Positions 26,321-34,873 of a stretch of 64,000 bases of DNA are shown here, piece after piece. The position numbers and the translations under genes are program-made. The stretch spans positions 124,001 to 188,000 of the forward strand of contig NZ_FNRD01000007.1 of the NCBI RefSeq assembly GCF_900107635.1, written 5' to 3'. The notes below the pieces were generated by a model that saw only the letters and a list, made by a program, of their open reading frames with translations, searched no databases and was not told where the DNA came from. The stretch comes from Flavobacterium gillisiae. GTDB lineage: Bacteria; Bacteroidota; Bacteroidia; Flavobacteriales; Flavobacteriaceae. Within the stretch, counting starts at the first letter, position 1, and the number at the start of each line of letters is the position of its first letter.

Positions 26321-28096
26321 ATGAGAAAAAAGATAAACACCATTTTGAAAATAATAATTGTAAGCTTCTTTTTCTTTTTTGCGAAAGCAGAAGCTCAACA
26401 AAAAACGTATTGTAACCCTATCAATATTGACTATGGTTATTGTCCTATACCTAACTTTGTAACCCAAGGGAAACATCGTACGACGGCAGACCCAGTAATT
26501 ACTTATTTTAAAGGAGAATACTACCTTTTCTCGACTAACCAATGGGGATATTGGCACAGCAAAGATATGCTGGACTGGAAATTTATATCGAGAAAATTTT
26601 TAAGACCGGAGCATCAGGTTTATGATGAGCTGTGTGCTCCTTCATTGTCTTTTGTTAATGATACGCTTTTGGTTGTAGGCTCAACACATGGCAAGGAATT
26701 CCCAATTTGGATGAGCACAAATCCTTCTAAAGATGACTGGAAAGAATTAGTTCATAAATCAGAAGCAGCAGCTTGGGATCCATCAATATTTTGGGATAAA
26801 GAAAAAGACGAGCTTTACGAATATTATGGCTCGAGTAATTTGTACCCATTGTATGGTGTGAAATTAAATAGAAAAACCTTTCAGCCAGAGGGGGAAGTAA
26901 TTCCTTTAATTGCGCTAAATGATGATGAACATGGTTGGGAACGCTTTGGTGAAAACAATGACAATACATTTATGCAGCCCTTTATGGAAGGAGCATTTAT
27001 GACCAAGCACAATAATAAATATTATTTGCAATATGGCGGTCCAGGAACAGAGTTTAGTGGTTACGGCGATGGCGTTTATGTCAGTGATAAACCGCTAGGG
27101 CCGTTTGAATACCAGTCTCACAATCCTTTTTCGTACAAGCCTGGTGGATTTGCAAGAGGTGCAGGTCATGGAGCCACTTATCAAGATGTTAATGATGCGT
27201 ATTGGCATGTTTCTACAATAGTTATTGGTACTAAAAATAATTTTGAACGCCGGTTAGGGATTTGGCCAGCTGGTTTTGACAAAGACGGAATTTTATATTC
27301 GAATACTGCTTATGGAGATTATCCTACCTTTTTGCCTTCGCAAAATCGAGAGCACCTCGATCAAAATTTTGCGGGATGGATGTTACTGAATTATAATAAA
27401 CCAGTTCAGGTTTCTTCAACCTTGGGAGGATATCAGGCTAATTATGCCGTAAATGAAGATTTAAAAACCTATTGGTCAGCAAAATCAAGAACAAAAGGAG
27501 AGTGGCTTTCTACTGATTTAGGAGAACAGAGTACGATTCAGGCTATCCAAATTAATTATGCTGATCAAGATGTTACTTTAATGGGAAAACCAGAAAGCAC
27601 GACAGGCCATCAATACGTTATCTATTATTCGGATAATAATATAGATTGGAAGATTCTAGTGGATAAGAGCCATAATAGCAAAGATGTTCCACATGACTAT
27701 ATTGAGCTTGAAAAAGCCGTGTCAGCACGTTACGTGAAAATTGAAAATAGAGGAATGCCAACAGGTAAATTTGCGCTTTCTGGTTTCAGAATTTTTGGAA
27801 AAGGAGGTGGGAAAACTCCAAATAGTGTCAATAATTTTGTTCCTTTACGTGCAGAACCAAGAAAAAAAGGAGAAAGACGTAATGTTTGGTTTAAATGGGA
27901 ACAAGAGCCTTTAGCTGATGGATATGTTATTTATTTTGGTAAATCTCCTGACAAAATGTATGGTTCTATAATGGTTTACGGAAAAAATGAATATTATTTT
28001 AATGGTTTAGATCGATCAGATGCTTATTATTTTCAGATTGAAGCCTTTAATAATAACGGAATAGGACCGCGTACAGAAATTAAAAAATCAGAATAA
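26321..28096 (+). CDS. GH43-like glycoside hydrolase with discoidin (F5/8C) and fibronectin-like domains
   Basis: 591 residues from the ATG at 26321, which begins a signal peptide (MRKKINTILK to AEAQQ). Five-bladed propeller with the GH43 triad in place: base D57 (TADPVI), pKa-modulating D153 (AWDPSIFW) and acid E223 (FMEGAF). Residues about 370-510 form an F5/8 type C carbohydrate-binding domain (YQANYAVNEDLKTYWSA; ARYVKIENRGM; ALSGFRIFG), and about 525-590 a fibronectin III-like module (ADGYVIYFG). GH43 enzymes of this layout cleave arabinose, xylose or galactofuranose side chains; the true substrate is unknown. It is followed by the M28 peptidase after 18 bp, so the two are one unit. Confidence 0.88.
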   Translation: MRKKINTILKIIIVSFFFFFAKAEAQQKTYCNPINIDYGYCPIPNFVTQGKHRTTADPVITYFKGEYYLFSTNQWGYWHSKDMLDWKFISRKFLRPEHQVYDELCAPSLSFVNDTLLVVGSTHGKEFPIWMSTNPSKDDWKELVHKSEAAAWDPSIFWDKEKDELYEYYGSSNLYPLYGVKLNRKTFQPEGEVIPLIALNDDEHGWERFGENNDNTFMQPFMEGAFMTKHNNKYYLQYGGPGTEFSGYGDGVYVSDKPLGPFEYQSHNPFSYKPGGFARGAGHGATYQDVNDAYWHVSTIVIGTKNNFERRLGIWPAGFDKDGILYSNTAYGDYPTFLPSQNREHLDQNFAGWMLLNYNKPVQVSSTLGGYQANYAVNEDLKTYWSAKSRTKGEWLSTDLGEQSTIQAIQINYADQDVTLMGKPESTTGHQYVIYYSDNNIDWKILVDKSHNSKDVPHDYIELEKAVSARYVKIENRGMPTGKFALSGFRIFGKGGGKTPNSVNNFVPLRAEPRKKGERRNVWFKWEQEPLADGYVIYFGKSPDKMYGSIMVYGKNEYYFNGLDRSDAYYFQIEAFNNNGIGPRTEIKKSE

Positions 28097-28114
28097 AACT
28101 AACCTCAATAAACA

Positions 28115-29494
28115 ATGAAAAAAACAACCGTTTTAGCGCTAGTCCTTTTTAATGGATTTGCACTTTTTGCCCAAACTAAGGAAGAACAAACAATCAAGGA
28201 AATCTATAAATCATCGCTAACAAATTCTAAATGTTATGCTTGGCTGGATGATTTGTCAAATAAAATCGGTTCTCGTTTATCGGGATCCGTCGGAGCGGAA
28301 AAAGCAGTTGTATACACAAAAGCTGAGATGGAAAAGTTAGGTTTTGATCGCGTATTCCTCCAAGAAGTAATGGTGCCAAAATGGGTGCGTGGCGAAAAAG
28401 AAACCGCCTATATTCTTGATAAAAAAAATAAAGTTTCAGTTCCTATTTGTGCTTTAGGTGGATCAATTGCTACAGCCAAAAATGGTTTGACAGCTGAAGT
28501 AGTTGAAGTAAAAAGTTTTGAAGAACTTACTGCTTTAGGGAAAGATAAAATTAAAGGCAAAATTGTTTTTTATAACCGCCCGATGGAGAACGAACAAATA
28601 GAATCGTTTCATGCTTACTCAGGTGCAGTTGATCAACGATATGCTGGTGCTCAAAAAGCTGCAGAACTTGGAGCTGTTGGAACGATTGTACGTTCGATGA
28701 ACCTAAGATTGGATGATTTTCCTCATACAGGAGCACAAAGCTATGGTGACCTTCCTAAATCACAATACATTCCTACAGCAGCTATTAGTACTAATGGTGC
28801 CGAGTTATTGAGGAAGAGTTTAAAAAATAATCCTAAATTGACTTTTTATTTCAAGCAATCTTGTCAGCAATTTGACGATGTGTTATCGTATAATGTGGTT
28901 GGGGAATTAAAAGGATCTGAAAATCCAGAGAACATTATGGTTGTAGGCGGACATTTAGATTCATGGGATCTTGCTGATGGTTCTCATGACGATGGGGCAG
29001 GAGTGGTGCAAAGTATGGAAGTGGTGAATATTTTTAAAAACATAGGCTATAAACCCAAAAACTCAATTAGAGTTGTTCTTTTTATGAATGAAGAGAATGG
29101 ATTAAGAGGCGGTAATAAATATGAGGAATTGGCTCAAGCCAATAAAGAAAACCACATATTTGCTTTAGAGAGTGATTCGGGTGGATTTAGTCCAAGAGGA
29201 TTTTCATTAGAATGCAACGAAGCTAATTTTCAAAAAATAAGCAGTTTTTCAAAATTATTTGAACCGTATTTAATACACAGTTTTGTAGAAGGGCATAGTG
29301 GTTCTGATATTGGACCATTGACCTCTAAAAATATTGTAAAAGCGGGTTTAAAACCAGATTCACAACGCTATTTTGACTATCACCATGCCGCAAACGATAA
29401 ATTTGATGCTGTTGATAAAAGGGAGCTAGAACTGGGAGCTGCGACAATGGCTTCATTGATGTACTTAATTGACCAAAATGGAATTTTGAAATAA
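28115..29494 (+). CDS. Secreted M28 family zinc peptidase with PA domain
   Basis: 459 residues; signal peptide 1-19 (ALFAQ). A PA insert spans about 120-250, followed by the M28 catalytic core with both zinc sites complete: H280 (GGHLDSWD), D292 (SHDDGAG), catalytic E326/E327 (MNEENGLRGG), D354 (ESDSGG) and H423/H424 (DYHHAANDKFD). Relatives are aminopeptidases or glutamate-carboxypeptidase-like enzymes exported to periplasm or surface. It shares a unit with the GH43-like enzyme, hinting that the natural substrate may carry peptide as well as sugar. A terminator follows. Confidence 0.92.
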   Translation: MKKTTVLALVLFNGFALFAQTKEEQTIKEIYKSSLTNSKCYAWLDDLSNKIGSRLSGSVGAEKAVVYTKAEMEKLGFDRVFLQEVMVPKWVRGEKETAYILDKKNKVSVPICALGGSIATAKNGLTAEVVEVKSFEELTALGKDKIKGKIVFYNRPMENEQIESFHAYSGAVDQRYAGAQKAAELGAVGTIVRSMNLRLDDFPHTGAQSYGDLPKSQYIPTAAISTNGAELLRKSLKNNPKLTFYFKQSCQQFDDVLSYNVVGELKGSENPENIMVVGGHLDSWDLADGSHDDGAGVVQSMEVVNIFKNIGYKPKNSIRVVLFMNEENGLRGGNKYEELAQANKENHIFALESDSGGFSPRGFSLECNEANFQKISSFSKLFEPYLIHSFVEGHSGSDIGPLTSKNIVKAGLKPDSQRYFDYHHAANDKFDAVDKRELELGAATMASLMYLIDQNGILK

Positions 29495-29516
29495 TTATTT
29501 TCTTTTATTGATACCA

Positions 29517-29550
29517 AAAGCCACAAGAGTAATTCTTGTGGCTTTATTAT
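29517..29550 (+). terminator. Rho-independent terminator closing the polysaccharide locus
   Basis: Perfect 12-bp stem AAAGCCACAAGA (29517-29528) and TCTTGTGGCTTT (29534-29545), followed by ATTATTTTA. It could also serve the opposite strand (AI-2E transporter ending at 29631), but with a weak tail. Confidence 0.82.
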
Positions 29551-29630
29551 TTTAATGAAGTTGTAAATTTTGTAGAAAGATTCGCTAAACCTAAAGTAGT
29601 TTAAATAGATCTACAGGAAAGGGGATAGAA

Positions 29631-30728
29631 TTAAGGCTCCGTTTTAGTTTCGTCTTCGTCTCCGTTTTCCCCTAATAATAGAGATAAAGTCTTTAAACTT
29701 TCTGTACGATCAGCAATTAGTTTCGCGATACTTGCGAATGGAATGAATAGAATCATTCCAGCAGCGCCCCATAAAATTCCTCCAGCAGTAATCATTAAGA
29801 TAATAACCAGTGTATTAATTTTTAATCTGCGCCCAACTGCTAAGGGAAATATTACATATGCTTCCAAAGCTTGGACAATTGAAAAAACCACAATAACACC
29901 TACTGGATACCAAATTGAATTGAATGTTATCCAGGAAACAGCAATTGGTAAAAGAGAAGATATCATGATTCCTATATAAGGAATAAAGGTAAGTATGGAA
30001 GCGATAAAACCAAACATAAAAGGATGCGGCACGCCAACAATTAGAAGACCAATACTATTTAAAAGTCCAACGATTATATAGACTACTAACATTCCTTTTA
30101 TAAAGTTATAATAGGCACGTATGGTTTCAATCAGAACTTCATGAACTGTTTCCTTTTTGTCAGCTGGAAAAAGTTGATACAATACTTTTGCTAATATTCG
30201 ACGATAATAAAGAATTAGAGCTGAAAAAACAGGGATGATTAATAGAAAAAACAGGGATTCTGAGAGCGAATATAATGAGCTTCGAAGCAGTGAAAATGCC
30301 TGTGTACCTGAGTTATTAATAGCATTTTTTAAAAAAGCAACTTGTTCTGCTGTACTTATTTCAAAGCGTTCAGTAATAAAAACACTGATTTGATTCACTG
30401 CTTCCACAAGTTTTTTACTAAAAAGACCCCATTCATGAGAGAACTCATTAATTTGAAGAATAAGTAAATACACTATGATACCAATGAATGAGATAACGAT
30501 TAAAAGAGAGCTAATAATAGCACCCATTTTGTTGATTCCTTTACTTTCCATCCATTTACAAACTGGAAAAAGAATAAAACTAATCAGTACTGCAAAACTA
30601 AGAGGAATAAAAAGTGTTCTTCCGTAATAAAGTATAAAACAAATCAGTACGATGTATTGTAGTATTTCAAGTACTGAAAATTTACCGTTCTTTGTGAGTT
30701 GTTTTGGTATTTTCGGAATTTCTATCAT
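29631..30728 (-). CDS. AI-2E/PerM family membrane transporter
   Basis: 365-residue inner-membrane protein with seven to eight hydrophobic segments. Family features: paired N-terminal helices (YIVLICFILYYGRTLFIPLSFA), a long periplasmic/cytosolic helical stretch, and the C-terminal PHPFMFGFIASILTFIPYIG then INTLVIILMITAGGILWGAAGMILFIPFASI, typical of PF01594. Start taken as the ATG at 30728 (MIEIPKIPKQ), not the TTG seven codons upstream. Members export signals or act as Na+/H+ antiporters; here the substrate is unknown. The C-terminus is acidic (GENGDEDETKTEP). Confidence 0.9.
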   Translation of the reverse strand: MIEIPKIPKQLTKNGKFSVLEILQYIVLICFILYYGRTLFIPLSFAVLISFILFPVCKWMESKGINKMGAIISSLLIVISFIGIIVYLLILQINEFSHEWGLFSKKLVEAVNQISVFITERFEISTAEQVAFLKNAINNSGTQAFSLLRSSLYSLSESLFFLLIIPVFSALILYYRRILAKVLYQLFPADKKETVHEVLIETIRAYYNFIKGMLVVYIIVGLLNSIGLLIVGVPHPFMFGFIASILTFIPYIGIMISSLLPIAVSWITFNSIWYPVGVIVVFSIVQALEAYVIFPLAVGRRLKINTLVIILMITAGGILWGAAGMILFIPFASIAKLIADRTESLKTLSLLLGENGDEDETKTEP

Positions 30729-30821
30729 AAGAGTTTTAAAATTAAACAAATATTAGTTTCTATAGCATCACTATTCCACTTCTGATAATTCAAGGCTAAC
30801 ACTTAATCCCGTATTTTTATT

Positions 30822-31937
30822 TTAATTCTTAAATGAGATAATAAATTTAGCGCCTTCATTTTTTTTACTTTCGACTACTATATGACCGCCAAGACTAGTA
30901 ATATGGTTGTAAACTAAATAGAGACCAATACCTTGGCTGTCAAGATTATTATTAAATTTTTGATGTAACCCAAAAATTTTATCTTTTACCTTGTCCATAT
31001 CAAACCCAATTCCATTATCAGAAATAATTAATTGCTTGTTTCCATCGACAATTTTTGAATAAATGGAAATTATTGGTACGCAATCAGTCTTAGAATATTT
31101 TATCGCATTTGTAAGTAAATTAAGAAAGATACTTTTCAAATAGCCTTTGTTGAAAAGAATAGTTTCAAGTTCTGAAAAATCCACATTAATTATCGCATTT
31201 GAATTATTGATAATTGAATTTATGGAAATTAGTATTTCATTTAAAGTAGTATTTAAATTCAGTTCTTCGAGATGGGAATTGATTTTATTATTTTGATCTA
31301 AAATTGCGATGTATTCATTTAGTGTTTGCCTTAAACCTTCTGTTGAAGATTTTAAAATCGAAATAAATTCAAGTGTTTCTGAATCTTTAATTGTAGAAAG
31401 ATCTAAAAGTTCAAACACGGCAAGCATATTATTAACAGGAGACTTTATATCATGGGCCGTTGAATAAGTTAGTTGTTTGAATTCGTGATTTATTTTTGTT
31501 AGTTCAGCTAAATGTATATTTCGTTCCTCTTCAAGTTCTTTCTTATAGGTGATGTTTTTTGCAATAGCATATACTACTTTATCACTTTCTATTGGTAAGG
31601 AAGTCCATAACAGCCATACAACGGTACCGTTTTTAGTCACGTAACGATTTTCGAAATTAAATAAAGAAATCTGATTTCTAAGCTCATTTCTAGCGGTCGA
31701 TGTATTGTTACGATCATCATGATAAACAAATTCATTTATTGGTTTAGACAATAATTCTTCATTCGAATAACCAAGTAATTTTGATACTGCTGGGTTTACT
31801 TTTTTCAAATAGCCATCATAGCCTGCTACACAAAGTAAGTCGGGTGACAAATCAAAAAATTTCTCGAAGTTCTCGAAACTGTCATAATGATCAGTAATAA
31901 TATTTTCTTTTGCTCGGTTCATTTTCTCCATTCTCAT
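30822..31937 (-). CDS. PAS-domain sensor histidine kinase
   Basis: 371-residue soluble kinase without a membrane segment. A PAS domain covers about 25-135 (FFDLSPDLLCVAGYDGYLKKVNPAV; NITYKKELEEE). The DHp helix holds phospho-acceptor H162 in STAHDIKSPVNN, the variant H-box common in Bacteroidota PAS kinases. The HATPase domain has N277 (NLLTNAIKYS), DNGIGFDM at 307-314 and a GIGLYLVYNHI G2 box. No response regulator is adjacent; the nearest is a LytTR type at 56.6 kb, whose partnership is not supported. Several ATGs cluster at the N-terminus (residues 1, 3, 6), so the exact start is uncertain. Confidence 0.9.
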   Translation of the reverse strand: MRMEKMNRAKENIITDHYDSFENFEKFFDLSPDLLCVAGYDGYLKKVNPAVSKLLGYSNEELLSKPINEFVYHDDRNNTSTARNELRNQISLFNFENRYVTKNGTVVWLLWTSLPIESDKVVYAIAKNITYKKELEEERNIHLAELTKINHEFKQLTYSTAHDIKSPVNNMLAVFELLDLSTIKDSETLEFISILKSSTEGLRQTLNEYIAILDQNNKINSHLEELNLNTTLNEILISINSIINNSNAIINVDFSELETILFNKGYLKSIFLNLLTNAIKYSKTDCVPIISIYSKIVDGNKQLIISDNGIGFDMDKVKDKIFGLHQKFNNNLDSQGIGLYLVYNHITSLGGHIVVESKKNEGAKFIISFKN

Positions 31938-32080
31938 AGTAATAACGCCTAGTCGATAGCAAAGGCCAGTTTTAGAATCGAATTACTAAAGTAACCATAA
32001 ATTATTAGATAACATACTGACGGAGCTAAAACTATGATAATGAATTTTAAATGACTGTACCATTTATTTTTAAAATAGAA

Positions 32081-32116
32081 AAAGGAGATTGTCTGTCAAA
32101 GACGATCTCCTTTTTT
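32081..32116 (-). terminator. Rho-independent terminator downstream of kdsA
   Basis: 14-bp stem AAAGGAGATTGTCT (32081-32094), loop GTCAA, AGACGATCTCCTTT (32100-32113), T-rich on both sides. On the minus strand it lies 100 bases past the kdsA stop. Confidence 0.8.
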
Positions 32117-32216
32117 ACTATTTATAACTCCAGAATTTTTAAAATCCAGTAGTACTATTTTTTATTTGAATAAAGTACTGCTATGTACTTTACTTACTTT
32201 TAGGTAATTTGAAAAA

Positions 32217-33035
32217 TTAAAAGGCATTAACCGTTTGTCTAATAGCGACAAGTTTAGTCATTAAGGCCTCAAAATAATCCAAATGCAACATATTTGCTCC
32301 ATCACTTTTGGCATTAGCCGGATCAAAGTGAGTTTCTATGAAAATTCCATCAACACCTACTGCAATTCCAGCTTTGGCAATGGTTTCAATCATATCAGGT
32401 CGTCCTCCTGTTACACCGGCCGTTTGATTAGGCTGTTGTAATGAATGTGTTACATCTAGTACGGTAGTTGCATACTGTTGCATCGTAGGAATTCCTCTGA
32501 AATCAACAATCATATCTTGGTACCCAAACATAGTTCCACGATCAGTTACCATTACGTTATTATTGTTACAATCCAATACCTTTTGTACAGCATGTTTCAT
32601 ACTTTCAGGACTCATAAACTGTCCCTTTTTCAGGTTTACCACTCTTCCAGTATTGGCTGCAGCCACAACTAAATCAGTTTGACGAACTAGAAAAGCAGGA
32701 ATTTGAAGTATATCTACATACTGTGCCGCCATATCTGCATCTTCATTCGTGTGAATGTCAGTTACGGTAGGGACTCCAAAAGTTTCCGATACTTTTCTAA
32801 GAATTTTTAACGCTTTTTCATCACCAATTCCTGAAAAACTGTCAATTCTTGAACGATTCGCTTTTTTAAACGAACCCTTAAAAACGTAAGGAATTTGTAA
32901 TTTGTCAGTGATACCAATTAATTTTTCAGCAATACGCATCGCCATTTCTTCACCTTCTATCGCGCAAGGCCCAGCAAGTAAAAAAAAGTTACCGCTATCT
33001 GTATGTTTAATTTGAGGAATATCTTGTATGTTCAT
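32217..33035 (-). CDS. kdsA: 3-deoxy-8-phosphooctulonate synthase (KDO8P synthase), metal-dependent type
   Basis: 272-residue cytosolic aldolase joining phosphoenolpyruvate and arabinose 5-phosphate to KDO 8-phosphate, the first step to the Kdo of lipopolysaccharide. TIM-barrel motifs: AGPCAIEG (21-28), PYVFKGSFKKANRSR, VTDIHTNEDA, TDRGTMFGYQDMIVDFR and IETHFDPANAKSDG. C24 in GPCAIE marks the metal-dependent class (the metal-independent class has Asn here). KANRS instead of KPRTS supports KDO8P over DAHP synthase. A TATCTTTG -7-like box sits at 33055-33062 on this strand. A Flavo-1-like element and a lipoprotein gene lie immediately upstream. Confidence 0.96.
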   Translation of the reverse strand: MNIQDIPQIKHTDSGNFFLLAGPCAIEGEEMAMRIAEKLIGITDKLQIPYVFKGSFKKANRSRIDSFSGIGDEKALKILRKVSETFGVPTVTDIHTNEDADMAAQYVDILQIPAFLVRQTDLVVAAANTGRVVNLKKGQFMSPESMKHAVQKVLDCNNNNVMVTDRGTMFGYQDMIVDFRGIPTMQQYATTVLDVTHSLQQPNQTAGVTGGRPDMIETIAKAGIAVGVDGIFIETHFDPANAKSDGANMLHLDYFEALMTKLVAIRQTVNAF

Positions 33036-33104
33036 AATAGTTTTTTTGAAAGTGCAAAGATAGTTATGATTTGCAACTTAATTTTAGATTTTATTTCTTT
33101 TTTA

Positions 33105-33195
33105 AGAAGCTATTTCCTGCTATTCGCTTGTATCTTACTGTTTTTAAAGAAAAACCAGTAAGGATATCGCTTCTATCAGGGCTAGGGCAATAGCT
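33105..33195 (-). ncRNA. Flavo-1-like structured intergenic repeat, copy 2
   Basis: Read on the minus strand: closed by AGCTATT (33189-33195) and AATAGCT (33108-33114), with TAGCCCTGATAGAAGCG near the 5' end (15 of 17 bases as in copy 1), a central stem CTTACTGGTTTTT with AAAAACAGTAAG, and AGCGAATAGCAGGAAATAGCTTC at the 3' end. It begins 8 bases after the lipoprotein stop and lies upstream of kdsA. Confidence 0.55.
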
Positions 33196-33202
33196 GTTAT
33201 AT

Positions 33203-33655
33203 TTAAAACTTTTTTAAACTAAGACCCATAGGTACCATTAAGGCTCCCTTTTCATAAATGTTTACATAGAGAACAATCGGTTTCTTTTGACCCTCCCATG
33301 TTATTTCATAGACATCCAGAAACCCAGCACCCATTTCGCTTCTTTTCGTAGGAAACGGACAACAGCTTTCTACTTTTTGGAAAGTGATTTTTTCGCCTTT
33401 GGGTCCGGCTAATGCATTTAGAAAACGTTCTTGATTTATAGAATCGTCTTTAGTACTTCTAAAAAATATATTAATAGGATAGTCCTTATTGTAACCATAT
33501 TTTGCATCCTTGCTATATTCAGTAATTACAAATGTATTATTCCTTGAGACTTGAGGAATAGGAGCATTGTCATCTACGTTTTGCAAAGTAGATTTCGTGC
33601 TTACGCAAGAAACGGAGGTGATGAGTAAAAAAATAAAAAATACTGTTTTTTTCAT
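33203..33655 (-). CDS. Small lipoprotein of unknown function, beside kdsA
   Basis: 150 residues; lipoprotein signal MKKTVFFIFLLITSVSC with C17. The mature part has a conserved-looking core: DYPINIFFRSTKDDSINQ, RFLNALAGPKGE, VESCCPFPT and a closing KPIVLYVNIYEKGALMVPMG. I recall homologues in flavobacteria being labelled as KDO8P aldolase merely because they adjoin kdsA; nothing here is aldolase-like. The paired cysteines (SCCPFP) may be structural or redox-active. Divergent from the YeeE pair. Function unknown. Confidence 0.75.
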   Translation of the reverse strand: MKKTVFFIFLLITSVSCVSTKSTLQNVDDNAPIPQVSRNNTFVITEYSKDAKYGYNKDYPINIFFRSTKDDSINQERFLNALAGPKGEKITFQKVESCCPFPTKRSEMGAGFLDVYEITWEGQKKPIVLYVNIYEKGALMVPMGLSLKKF

Positions 33656-33835
33656 GTTTTATAAATGTTGTAGGTTCCATTTGAGGTTTAAATATAAGGT
33701 ATTGATTATTTTTTCTATCATTACCGTATGAGATACAAATATAGAGGAAACAGAACTCTTAAAATAATTGTGTCGCAAATTGTGATTACTTTAAAAGTTA
33801 GAATCCCTACTTTTGCAAAAAATTAAATTAAAAAG

Positions 33836-34393
33836 ATGAATATTATTTTTCAAACATGGCCGTGGTATGTATCCGGTTTTTTGATTGGCATGATCATGCT
33901 TTCCTTAATATATTTCGGAAAAACATTTGGTATGTCTTCTAATCTTCGTTCGTTATGTTCGATGGCGGGCTTAGGAAAACGTGTTGCTTTTTTTGACTTC
34001 GACTGGAAAGCACAACGTTGGAATTTAGTTGTGGTTTTAGGAGCGATGCTGGGAGGTTTTGTAGCGGTGCAGTTTATGAGTGATCCTTCTAATGTTGCTA
34101 TAAATCCAAAAACTATTGCGCAGTTGGCACAATTGGGAATCGATGCTCCAAACGGAAAATTAATGCCGGACGCCCTTTTTGGACCTGATATTTTCAGTTC
34201 TCCAAAAACTATTTTGATCTTGCTAATAGGAGGCGTTTTAATCGGTTTTGGAACCCGTTACGCAGGTGGTTGTACTTCGGGTCATGCTATTACTGGCTTG
34301 AGCAACTTGCAAATTCCATCATTAAAGGCCGTTATAGGATTCTTTATCGGAGGATTGATTATGGCTTATTTATTATTCCCCTTAATTTTCTAA
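33836..34393 (+). CDS. YeeE/YedE family sulfur-compound transporter, first half
   Basis: 185-residue membrane protein, about five hydrophobic segments. The C-terminal motif RYAGGCTSGHAITGLSNL carries the conserved Cys of YeeE/YedE thiosulfate transporters. In Escherichia coli YeeE is one chain of about 350 residues; here the fold is split in two genes, this one and the next, 3 bases apart, as is common in Bacteroidota. A TACTTTTG -7-like box lies at 33808-33815, 20 bases before the start. Substrate (thiosulfate, sulfide or similar) is inferred from the family. Confidence 0.9.
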   Translation: MNIIFQTWPWYVSGFLIGMIMLSLIYFGKTFGMSSNLRSLCSMAGLGKRVAFFDFDWKAQRWNLVVVLGAMLGGFVAVQFMSDPSNVAINPKTIAQLAQLGIDAPNGKLMPDALFGPDIFSSPKTILILLIGGVLIGFGTRYAGGCTSGHAITGLSNLQIPSLKAVIGFFIGGLIMAYLLFPLIF

Positions 34394-34396
34394 AAT

Positions 34397-34810
34397 ATGA
34401 AAGTAATAAAATATTTATTGGTTGGTTTTGTATTCGGAATTGTACTCACAAAATCTGAGGCAGTTTCTTGGTATCGAATCTATGAAATGTTTCAGTTTCA
34501 ATCGTTTCATATGTATGGAATCATCATGACTGCAGTTGGTACTGGAATCATTGGAATTCAGTTGATAAAAAGAAAAAATTTAAAAGACATCAAAGGATTA
34601 GCAATTGAAATCCAAGATAAAGAGCAAGGATCTACACGATATTGGGTTGGTGGATTATTTTTTGGATTTGGTTGGGCGCTTGTGGGATCTTGCCCAGGTC
34701 CGATATTCATATTGCTAGGAGCTGGTTTCTGGAGCGTTGGTATTGTTCTTTTCGGAGCCTTGCTTGGGACTTATTTATACGGAGTTCTGAAAGATAAATT
34801 ACCTCATTAA
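34397..34810 (+). CDS. YeeE/YedE family sulfur-compound transporter, second half (DUF6691-like)
   Basis: 137-residue membrane protein with four hydrophobic segments. The motif LVGSCPGPIFILLGAG holds the second conserved Cys region of the YeeE/YedE fold, complementary to the GGCTSGH motif of the preceding gene. Start ATG at 34397 is 3 bases after the previous stop, so both products should be made together and assemble as a heteromer. A terminator follows between this gene and the convergent lysoplasmalogenase gene. Confidence 0.88.
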   Translation: MKVIKYLLVGFVFGIVLTKSEAVSWYRIYEMFQFQSFHMYGIIMTAVGTGIIGIQLIKRKNLKDIKGLAIEIQDKEQGSTRYWVGGLFFGFGWALVGSCPGPIFILLGAGFWSVGIVLFGALLGTYLYGVLKDKLPH

Positions 34811-34833
34811 TTGCAATAGCTTTAAGAAGTAAA

Positions 34834-34873
34834 AAAATAGCATTTTCTAAAAATTGAGAATGCTATTTTTTTT
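34834..34873. terminator. Bidirectional terminator between YeeE pair and lysoplasmalogenase gene
   Basis: 14-bp stem AAAATAGCATTTTC (34834-34847) and GAGAATGCTATTTT (34856-34869), one G-U pair, A-tract on the left and T-tract on the right. It overlaps the stop codon of the minus-strand gene. Confidence 0.85.

Noticed and set aside
30822..31937. Histidine kinase as cognate of the LytTR regulator at 56.6 kb
   Set aside because: They are 25 kb apart, and LytTR regulators usually pair with LytS/His_kinase-type sensors, not HisKA-type PAS kinases.
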